Assembly: GCA_017860985.1 (NCBI GenBank)
Contig: JAGFXG010000002.1
Coordinates: 1-19,738 of the forward strand
Source of the DNA: Deltaproteobacteria bacterium
GTDB lineage: Bacteria; Desulfobacterota; Syntrophia; Syntrophales; Smithellaceae
DNA: 19,738 nucleotides
Reading direction: 5' to 3'
In this document: positions 14,140-19,738 of the stretch, in pieces
How positions within the stretch are numbered: the first letter of the stretch is position 1
Layout of the letters: each line of letters opens with the position of its first letter
Made by a program: the position numbers and the translations under genes
Notes under the pieces: generated by a model
What the model saw: only the letters and a program-made list of their open reading frames with translations
What the model was told of the DNA's origin: nothing
The model's database searches: none

Positions 14140-15279
14140 ATGAACGTTTTCGAACCGGCAGCCATCGGCTCCATTAACCTTTCCAATCATCTTATACGTT
14201 CCGCGACGGCGGAGGGACTTTCAACGAGTCAGGGCTTCTGTTCAGCTCCGTTGACAACGTTCATGGTGCGACTGGCCAAAGGCGGTGCCGGTCTGATCAT
14301 CACGGGCCATATGACGGTAAGCAGCGAAGGACGTGCGGGAGAAAGGCAATTATGTATCTGGCATGACGATCATCTTCCCGCACTGATGGACATGACCCGC
14401 CAGGTACATGAAGCAGGCGGTAAAATTGTGGCACAAATCAGCCACGCGGGAATTTTTGCAAATACATCCCTGACCGGCGAGGCGGCTATGGGACCGACGG
14501 TGCGGCGAAAAAGCGACGCAACCATATGCCGGGAAATGACGTCTGTCGATATTCGTAAAACGGTGAAAGCGTTCGCAAACGCTTCACGTCTGGTGAAGGA
14601 GGCGGGTTTTGACGGTGTGCAGATTCACGCCGCGCATGGTTATCTTTTAAGCTCATTCCTTTCGCCCCATTATAACAGCCGTCGTGATGAATATGGAGGA
14701 ACGGCCGAAAACCGGTCGCGTTTTTTGCTGGAAGCGGTGCAGGCTGTCCGGGCAGCCACGGGAGACAATTTTCCGGTTCTGGTGAAAATGAATGCCAATG
14801 ATTATCTGGAAAACGGTGTGGGCATCGATGATATAATCTATGCCGCAACCGCAATGGAAGCGGCCGGGGTCAAAGCCATTGAGCTCAGCGGCGGAACACC
14901 GGAATCGGGAAAGATGATTCCCGCGCGCCGAGGCAGCATCAAGCCGGAAAACGAAGGCTATTACAAAGAGGAAGCAAAATATTTCAAGGAAAAAATCGGC
15001 ATTCCCCTAATCCTGGTGGGCGGTTTCCGCACGCTTTCCGTTGCGGAAAAATTTTTACAGGACGGCATTTGTGATTTCATCGCCATGTCCCGCCCGTTCA
15101 TCTGCGAACCGGACTTAATCATGCGCTGGAAAAACGGCGAGCAAAATTATTCATCCTGCAATTCGGACAATCTATGCTATCGGCCGGTTCACGCGGGAAA
15201 GGGACTTTACTGCCTGACCCAGGTACGGAAAAAGAAACCGGACGTTAGCCTAAACCCGCCGTCCCGCTCCAGGTATTGA
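14140..15279 (+). CDS. NADH:flavin oxidoreductase, old yellow enzyme family
   Basis: FMN-binding TIM-barrel oxidoreductase of 379 residues; relatives reduce activated C=C bonds with NAD(P)H. The start NVFEPAAIGSINLSNHLIRSAT matches the barrel entry, Gln99 in AQISHAG contacts flavin, IHAAHGYLLSSFLSPHYN carries the His163/His166 pair, followed by YGGTAENRSRF, LVKMNANDY and the phosphate-binding end LVGGFRTLSVAE...FIAMSRPFI. It lacks the extra Fe-S and FAD domains of 2,4-dienoyl-CoA reductase. The C-terminus keeps Cys340, Cys346 and Cys358 in SSCNSDNLC...GLYC, a degenerate form of the CxxCNxC...C pattern seen in relatives. Only a GGA with wide spacing precedes the ATG. It lies 30 bp after the FmdB gene. 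The substrate is unknown. Confidence 0.9.
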   Translation: MNVFEPAAIGSINLSNHLIRSATAEGLSTSQGFCSAPLTTFMVRLAKGGAGLIITGHMTVSSEGRAGERQLCIWHDDHLPALMDMTRQVHEAGGKIVAQISHAGIFANTSLTGEAAMGPTVRRKSDATICREMTSVDIRKTVKAFANASRLVKEAGFDGVQIHAAHGYLLSSFLSPHYNSRRDEYGGTAENRSRFLLEAVQAVRAATGDNFPVLVKMNANDYLENGVGIDDIIYAATAMEAAGVKAIELSGGTPESGKMIPARRGSIKPENEGYYKEEAKYFKEKIGIPLILVGGFRTLSVAEKFLQDGICDFIAMSRPFICEPDLIMRWKNGEQNYSSCNSDNLCYRPVHAGKGLYCLTQVRKKKPDVSLNPPSRSRY

Positions 15280-15322
15280 AAAATGCCGCTTTCTCAAAAG
15301 GAAATCTCCATGACGGCCATCA

Positions 15323-15601
15323 TTATTTAAAAAGGGCTTCCAGTTTTGCCCTGGGATCAGAAGACAGGGGCTCCGCCTTTCCACATGTATCACGGAATCG
15401 GAAAAAGTCACAGAAATTAGAGCGGTTTTTATCCACAACCCGATCCGCCTGATTTTCCCTGCAGTCATTGTAGACGCCGTGTTCATAAAAAACACAGTTC
15501 AAACAGCAGTGAAGATCCTCACCGCAGCCGGGACACTGCGCCTGTCTGCCGATCGGAAAATCCGCGGGTACTTCCTTTTTACAAAAATGACAGACTTTCA
15601 T
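15323..15601 (-). CDS. Small ten-cysteine conserved hypothetical protein
   Basis: A 92-residue soluble protein with Cys4, Cys7, Cys23, Cys26, Cys32, Cys33, Cys36, Cys47, Cys64 and Cys73. It opens as a zinc ribbon (CHFCKKEV...CPGC) and goes on with LHCCLNCVFYEHGVYNDC and a C-terminal DKNRSNFCDFFRF. I know this combination as a recurring uncharacterised family in deltaproteobacteria, and its function is not established. Two metal sites, or one zinc ribbon plus a cluster, are possible. There is no Shine-Dalgarno before the ATG, but a promoter ends only 9 nt upstream, suggesting leaderless translation. It converges with the oxidoreductase and is divergent from the dehydratase pair. Confidence 0.78.
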   Translation of the reverse strand: MKVCHFCKKEVPADFPIGRQAQCPGCGEDLHCCLNCVFYEHGVYNDCRENQADRVVDKNRSNFCDFFRFRDTCGKAEPLSSDPRAKLEALFK

Positions 15602-15610
15602 AAGCGAAGA

Positions 15611-15638
15611 AATACAGGCAATGAGGGGACATTGTCAA
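15611..15638 (-). promoter_or_regulatory. sigma70-type promoter of the ten-cysteine protein gene
   Basis: On the minus strand TTGACA (15638-15633) and TGTATT (15616-15611) are 16 bp apart. The -10 ends 9 nt before the ATG at 15601, so transcription should start within two or three bases of the start codon. This fits the missing Shine-Dalgarno. Confidence 0.5.
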
Positions 15639-15746
15639 GAGCGTTTCATCACTCGCTGCGGGATTCAAGCATTTATCATAAGAGGTGAAATTATCAACGG
15701 ACTGTGGTATTAAAATTAATATGTCCCTAATCCATCGGAGGTTGCT

Positions 15747-16220
15747 ATGGCGGATAAATCGAAACTCGGCATGGAGTTCCCTGTTCGCTCCATTGAGGTT
15801 CCCAAAAACAAAATCGCCGAATTTGCTGCGGCGGTGGCACAACTGGATGCCATCGACGATGTTAAAGAGATTTACCGGGATGTCGACGCGGCAAGGAAAG
15901 CCGGCTACGAAAATATACCGATTCCGCCGACTTTTCCCACCTGCTTCCCCTTCTGGACGGGCGGCGGCCTGATGGGCATTGTCAACGCCGTAGGCGTTGA
16001 TTTGAGCAAGCTGCTGCACTCCGAAGAAGAATATGAATTTTTTGCGCCGATCTGCGCAGGGGACATTATTACCTGTACAATGAAAGTAGCGGAGATGTAC
16101 GACCGGGGGAAAAAAGAAAGAAAGGGCTGGCACATTCAGGTGACGGTGCTGATAACGGAAGCCTTTAATCAAAAAGGCGAAATGGTGCTCAGGGCGCGTA
16201 CAACTTTTATGGAAAGATAG
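15747..16220 (+). CDS. MaoC N-terminal-type (FAS1-like/HadA-like) dehydratase subunit
   Basis: Hot-dog-fold protein of 157 residues matching the MaoC_dehydrat_N type, the non-catalytic or substrate-binding partner in (R)-3-hydroxyacyl dehydratase heterodimers such as mycobacterial HadAB. Recognisable text is the opening LGMEFPVRSIEV, then DVDAARKAGYENIPIPPTFPT and FWTGGGL, and the later FFAPICAGDIITCTMKV. The GDxNPxHxD catalytic motif is absent; the corresponding stretch reads LDAIDDVKEIYRD. GGAGG lies 5 nt before the ATG. The next gene follows after 9 nt and carries the catalytic motif, so the two products very likely assemble together. The substrate, probably an acyl-CoA or acyl-ACP thioester, is not shown by the sequence. 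Confidence 0.85.
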   Translation: MADKSKLGMEFPVRSIEVPKNKIAEFAAAVAQLDAIDDVKEIYRDVDAARKAGYENIPIPPTFPTCFPFWTGGGLMGIVNAVGVDLSKLLHSEEEYEFFAPICAGDIITCTMKVAEMYDRGKKERKGWHIQVTVLITEAFNQKGEMVLRARTTFMER

Positions 16221-16229
16221 GATGACAAG

Positions 16230-16679
16230 ATGACCATTGATTTTGATTCGATAGCCGTAGGTGACAGCATGCCAACCTATACGTCCCAACCCATCACGCG
16301 AATGCAGCTTGCGCGCTATGCAGGAGCATCCGGCGACTTTAATCCCCTGCACACGGATGAGACGTTTGCCAAAGCGATCGGTTTGGATTCCGTCATTGCC
16401 CACGGAATGTTCATTGCGGGCATCGCGGGCGAAGCCGTCACAGCCTGGATCGAAAATAAATATCTGAGAAAAATTTCCGTGCATTTCCTGAGCATGACAC
16501 AACCCGCCAATCTGGATGATTTTGAAAACACCAGGGATCGGGCAACTGTCACCGTGACCGGCAAAGTAACCGACAAGTATGAAGAAAACGGAGAGAAAAG
16601 AATCCGCTGCGAAATAAGTGTCCGCGATGCGCAGGGCGGTAGAAAGCTCAAGGGTTTCTTTGTGGCCGCGCTGCCCTGA
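16230..16679 (+). CDS. MaoC-like (R)-hydratase/dehydratase catalytic subunit
   Basis: Hot-dog-fold hydratase of 149 residues that reversibly adds water to enoyl thioesters to give (R)-3-hydroxyacyl products. The catalytic signature ARYAGASGDFNPLHTD gives Asp36, Asn38 and His41, followed by the overhang segment IGLDSVIAHGMFIAGI. The C-terminal strands (ATVTVTGKVTDKY, RCEISVRD) complete the fold. AGGA precedes the ATG, 9 nt after the upstream subunit, so the pair is translationally coupled. HadB-type proteins are the closest functional analogy. No beta-oxidation or fatty acid synthesis genes are next to it, so the pathway is open. Confidence 0.9.
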   Translation: MTIDFDSIAVGDSMPTYTSQPITRMQLARYAGASGDFNPLHTDETFAKAIGLDSVIAHGMFIAGIAGEAVTAWIENKYLRKISVHFLSMTQPANLDDFENTRDRATVTVTGKVTDKYEENGEKRIRCEISVRDAQGGRKLKGFFVAALP

Positions 16680-16714
16680 TATCCTCTTTCTCGAAAGGCG
16701 CAGCAGGTGATTAT

Positions 16715-18046
16715 ATGAAAGCCCGTATACTCGTCATTGATGACGATGCCGTTGCCTGTGAATTCCTGCAGGAAGTTCTCCTGCGCGACGGATATGACGT
16801 CACTGCGTTTACCTCCGCCCTTGACGCTCTTCAACAAGACCTTTCCAAATACGATTTATTAATGTCCGACATTCGCATGCCCGATATGGACGGTCTGCAA
16901 TTCTTAAGTGAAGTTCAGAAAACATGGCCGCATCTACCTGTCATCCTGATGACGGCATACGGTTCCCTGGAAACCACCATGGAAGGAATCCGGCTGGGCG
17001 CCTGGGATTACATCAGCAAACCTTTTTCTCCCGAAGACTGCCGCACAATCGTTAAAAAAGTCCTGGAAGTGCGCGAACTGCGCGAGCGTCGGCAAGACGG
17101 GCCTCCGGAAGCCCATGAAGAGGCGAAGCTGATCGGCTCTTCCGCCACAATGGTCGATTTTTACAAGCAGATAGCGCGTGTCGCAGATTCCCCGGCAAGC
17201 GTGCTCATAGAAGGTGAAAGCGGCACGGGAAAGGAACTGACTGCGCGGTCTCTGCATTTCATGTCGTCGCGACGCCAGAAGCCGTTTGTGGTGGTGCACT
17301 GCGGGGCGATTCCCGACAACCTGCTCGAATCGGAACTTTTCGGGTACGAAAAAGGGGCCTATACGGGAGCGGACCATCAGCATAAGGGTCTGCTTGAAAC
17401 CGCGCAGGGCGGCACCGTTTTTCTTGATGAGATTACGGAAATGTCAACCGCACTGCAAAGCAAGTTCCTGCGTTTCATGCAGGATGGTGAAGTGCGCAGA
17501 ATCGGCGGCCATGACGTACTGCATGTTGCGGTTCGCGTGGTCGCGGCAGCCAATAAAAACATTGATGATGAAGTAAGCGCGGGCCATTTCCGTCTGGATC
17601 TTCTATACCGCTTCATTGTGCGGCTGCGCATCCCTTCTTTACGGGAGCGGAGAGATGATATTCCCCTGCTGATTGAGACCATGTTAAAAAAACTGGGCTA
17701 CCCCGGCGTGCGGGTTTCGAACGAGGCCATTGAATTACTGATGGCCTACGACTGGCCGGGCAACGTGCGCGAACTGGAAAATGTCCTGCAACAAACCCTT
17801 CTGCTCTCGCCATTTGTGGTGATTCTGCCCGATAATCTGCCTGCCCGGTTCCGTAAGAAAAAAACAGACCTGAAAAACGGCACTATGCCGGATATGACGC
17901 CTCTTGAGGAAGCACAAAGAGAGCAGATTGCTCACACCCTCCGGGAAACCTCCTGGAATCAATCCAGGGCCGCCGAAATTCTGGGCATCGACCGCAAAAC
18001 CCTGCGGATGAAAATCCGCCGCTACGGCCTTCAGGATGAAAAGTGA
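16715..18046 (+). CDS. Sigma54-dependent response regulator, NtrC family
   Basis: Activator of sigma54 (RpoN) promoters, 443 residues. The receiver domain (1-115) has the acidic pocket IDDDA, phospho-acceptor Asp52 in MSDIRMPDMDG, Thr80 and Lys102. The AAA+ domain (about 137-370) has Walker A GESGTGKE (167-174), the sigma54-contact loop as GAYTGA (214-219; GAFTGA is the commoner form and Tyr is a known natural variant), Walker B GTVFLDE and arginine-finger region FRLDLLYRF. A Fis-type helix-turn-helix closes the protein (WNQSRAAEILGIDRKTLRMKIRRYGL). AGGTG lies 5 nt before the ATG. It is 35 bp after the dehydratase gene and meets the kinase gene tail to tail. No sigma54 -24/-12 site was found in the window. 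Confidence 0.95.
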   Translation: MKARILVIDDDAVACEFLQEVLLRDGYDVTAFTSALDALQQDLSKYDLLMSDIRMPDMDGLQFLSEVQKTWPHLPVILMTAYGSLETTMEGIRLGAWDYISKPFSPEDCRTIVKKVLEVRELRERRQDGPPEAHEEAKLIGSSATMVDFYKQIARVADSPASVLIEGESGTGKELTARSLHFMSSRRQKPFVVVHCGAIPDNLLESELFGYEKGAYTGADHQHKGLLETAQGGTVFLDEITEMSTALQSKFLRFMQDGEVRRIGGHDVLHVAVRVVAAANKNIDDEVSAGHFRLDLLYRFIVRLRIPSLRERRDDIPLLIETMLKKLGYPGVRVSNEAIELLMAYDWPGNVRELENVLQQTLLLSPFVVILPDNLPARFRKKKTDLKNGTMPDMTPLEEAQREQIAHTLRETSWNQSRAAEILGIDRKTLRMKIRRYGLQDEK

Positions 18047-18057
18047 GCGTTTCGGCC

Positions 18058-19665
18058 CTAACCGGGAACGTTATCGGCCATCCGCAGGTAAAGCGTAACG
18101 GTTGTCCCGGCACCGGGCGTGCTTTGGATATTCCACTGCCCGCCATGAGCCTTGATGATATCACGCACAATGGCCAGTCCGAGACCGCGCATGCCTTCAT
18201 CCGTGTGGGAGCTGAAGAACGGCTCGCATACCTTTTGCAGAATATCAGCCGCAATGCCCTGCCCGTTGTCGGCAATGGATATTCTGATGTTGCCGGCTGT
18301 ACGGTCATCTTCAGCAATAATACTGATTCTGCCTCCGTCCGGCATGGCATCAATTGAATTTTGAATAATATTCAAGAGTGCTGTCTGAATCCTGTAACGA
18401 TCAACGTATAAAGATTCCGTCGATCGGTCAATGTTAGCTTCAATGGTTATATGGCTTTTTTGGATCAGCGGTTCAACCAGAGGCAGTGTATCGGTCAATA
18501 TCGTCTGGACCGTCATCAACTCAAAATGAGGCTCGGGAAGACGTGTTGCTTTACGGATATTTTGAATAACGGTGTCGAGTCTTCGGGTCTGTTCGACGAT
18601 CAGATTTAACTTGTGTGCCACATCCGGCGGCCAGCCTTCCCGTTCCAGCATCAATTGGGCAAGTCCCGCGATGGAATGAAGCGGAGTTCCCAGATCATGC
18701 GCCAGGTTCGCCGTTAAATGACCCAGGGCTGTTAACTGTTGCAGATCATCAACCTGTTTTTGGAGATGAACAACTTTGAGCGTTTCTTCGCGCACCCGAT
18801 CGGATAAACTGTTGGTTAAATCAAGATTTCTGGCCATGACATTTTGAATTTCGCCGGCCATTTGGTTGAAATGATCAGCCAGGTGTCCCCATTCATCTTC
18901 TCGAACGATAGGAATACGCTCCACGTATCTTCCCTTCCGAAATTCATCGATGGTTCCGATAATCAGATTAAGCGGCTTGCCGATCATCCAGCCATAGCTC
19001 ACCCCCAGGAGCAAAAGGATCACCAGCAGCAATCCAACACTGGTGAAAAGCAGCAGAAACCGGGCGCTGTTCATAATTTCGGCGTTCGCACGCGAAAAAG
19101 CAATGATGCCCACAACAATACGGGAATCCTTTGCATCTCCGGAAACGGGATAGAGCAGCCCTGTTGAAGGTCCGGCTTCCGTTTCCAGTTTAACATAGCG
19201 GGATTTCCCCCTGACACTGACCTCGGCTACCATCTTATCCGGCCATTCATACTGAACACGGCTGGCACCGGCGACATAATCAACATGGTGGCGGCGTGTG
19301 TCAAAAATATCAATTCTGGCCAGGCGAACATCCGTCTGGATATGATCCTGCAGGGCGGAGTCAAGGGCTGCAATGCCCCGTTTCGTTGGAAAGTGCTGAT
19401 AAAAAGTACTGACCGTTTCGGCGACATTCTCCAGCCGTTTCACCTGTTGATCGACCAGGAGCCTGTCCAGGACAGTCAGTTGGATGACACCCCAGACGGC
19501 CATGGCAATGGCAAGCCCTGCAACGGTCAGCACAACAAGCCTGATCCGTACAGTCAAATTACTGTTGTAAGCAATAAATTTTGTCAGCAGGTTTTTCAGC
19601 ATGATGAAAAAGCATATAACAGAATGTAATAAATTAAACCACGACGAGTTTGTTCTACGCAGCAT
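18058..19665 (-). CDS. Membrane sensor histidine kinase
   Basis: Two-component kinase, probably the partner of the convergent NtrC-type regulator. In the 535-residue form, TM1 is at about 40-62, a periplasmic sensor of about 140 residues follows, and TM2 is at about 202-225. Then come HAMP (226-280), a coiled coil, DHp with the phospho-acceptor His323 in LTANLAHDLGTPLHSIAG, and HATPase_c with the N box around Asn436 (NIIQNSIDAM), DNGQG (466-470) and GLGLA (494-498). The start is uncertain: ATG 19665 has only GGA ahead and leaves 22 bp to a strong terminator, whereas ATG 19602 (MLKNLL, 514 residues) lies 10 nt after an extended -10 TGtTATATG. The gene's stop is 11 bp from the regulator's stop. 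Confidence 0.92.
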   Translation of the reverse strand: MLRRTNSSWFNLLHSVICFFIMLKNLLTKFIAYNSNLTVRIRLVVLTVAGLAIAMAVWGVIQLTVLDRLLVDQQVKRLENVAETVSTFYQHFPTKRGIAALDSALQDHIQTDVRLARIDIFDTRRHHVDYVAGASRVQYEWPDKMVAEVSVRGKSRYVKLETEAGPSTGLLYPVSGDAKDSRIVVGIIAFSRANAEIMNSARFLLLFTSVGLLLVILLLLGVSYGWMIGKPLNLIIGTIDEFRKGRYVERIPIVREDEWGHLADHFNQMAGEIQNVMARNLDLTNSLSDRVREETLKVVHLQKQVDDLQQLTALGHLTANLAHDLGTPLHSIAGLAQLMLEREGWPPDVAHKLNLIVEQTRRLDTVIQNIRKATRLPEPHFELMTVQTILTDTLPLVEPLIQKSHITIEANIDRSTESLYVDRYRIQTALLNIIQNSIDAMPDGGRISIIAEDDRTAGNIRISIADNGQGIAADILQKVCEPFFSSHTDEGMRGLGLAIVRDIIKAHGGQWNIQSTPGAGTTVTLYLRMADNVPG

Positions 19666-19689
19666 AGTTTATCCATAGTCCAGCGCGAA

Positions 19690-19723
19690 AAAAAAGGGAT
19701 GAGTTTTCACTCATCCCTTTTTT
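19690..19723. terminator. Strong intrinsic terminator, effective on either strand
   Basis: Perfect stem GGGATGAG (19696-19703) / CTCATCCC (19710-19717), loop TTTTCA, flanked by an A-run on the left (19688-19695) and T6 on the right. Read on the minus strand it is followed by eight Ts. It probably ends a minus-strand gene entering from beyond the right edge, since the kinase starts just after it. Confidence 0.8.
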
Positions 19724-19738
19724 GGCATTTCATAAGTT

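Noticed and set aside
18043..18357. 104-codon plus-strand ORF overlapping the end of the response regulator gene
   Set aside because: It is antisense to the kinase ATPase domain and shows no protein family features.

Overview
The window (about 19.7 kb) looks like ordinary chromosome of a Gram-negative, probably anaerobic Desulfobacterota-type bacterium (former Deltaproteobacteria, perhaps near Syntrophales). The clues are lipid A inner-core genes (hldD, kdsB), a Geobacter-like Cache sensor with a CxxC/CxxC tail, a 10-cysteine small protein of a kind familiar from this group, an NtrC-type regulator, and a terminal-inverted-repeat element resembling intergenic repeats I recall from Syntrophales-like genomes. 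The lineage is inference from gene content; there is no rRNA or other marker to confirm it.

Layout. 1-1685 (+): 5'-truncated hldD, then kdsB, overlapping or nearly so, for heptose and Kdo supply to lipopolysaccharide. 1722-2924 (+): an orphan membrane Cache sensor with a Cys4 tail and a small acidic hypothetical protein. 2976-8560 (-): a complete branched-chain amino acid operon, transcribed promoter > leader peptide and attenuator > ilvB > ilvN > ilvC > inverted-repeat element > ilvD. The leader peptide (8402-8506) carries five consecutive Val codons preceded by Ile-Val-Arg-Leu-Leu and is followed by alternative hairpins and a U-tract. 8587-11767 (-): tatA, tatC and a class A penicillin-binding protein behind a probable sigma70 promoter.

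11709-12343 has no intact convincing gene; it holds a candidate frame-broken ORF and two promoters. 12344-15279 (+): Ste24-type M48 membrane protease, FmdB-type zinc-ribbon protein and an FMN-dependent old-yellow-enzyme-family oxidoreductase, closely spaced. 15323-15601 (-): a small protein with ten cysteines, possibly on a leaderless mRNA. 15747-16679 (+): two adjacent hot-dog-fold MaoC-type dehydratase subunits. 16715-18046 (+) and 18058-19665 (-): a sigma54-dependent response regulator and a membrane histidine kinase facing each other tail to tail with 11 bp between. A strong hairpin/T-run terminator lies at the right edge.

I found no mobile element with a transposase, no CRISPR array, no tRNA or rRNA and no obvious defence cluster. 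The most distinctive signals are the ilv attenuator, the inverted-repeat element inside the ilv operon, the Bacteroidetes/fungal-like ketol-acid reductoisomerase with an acidic cofactor loop, and two small cysteine-cluster proteins of unknown function.
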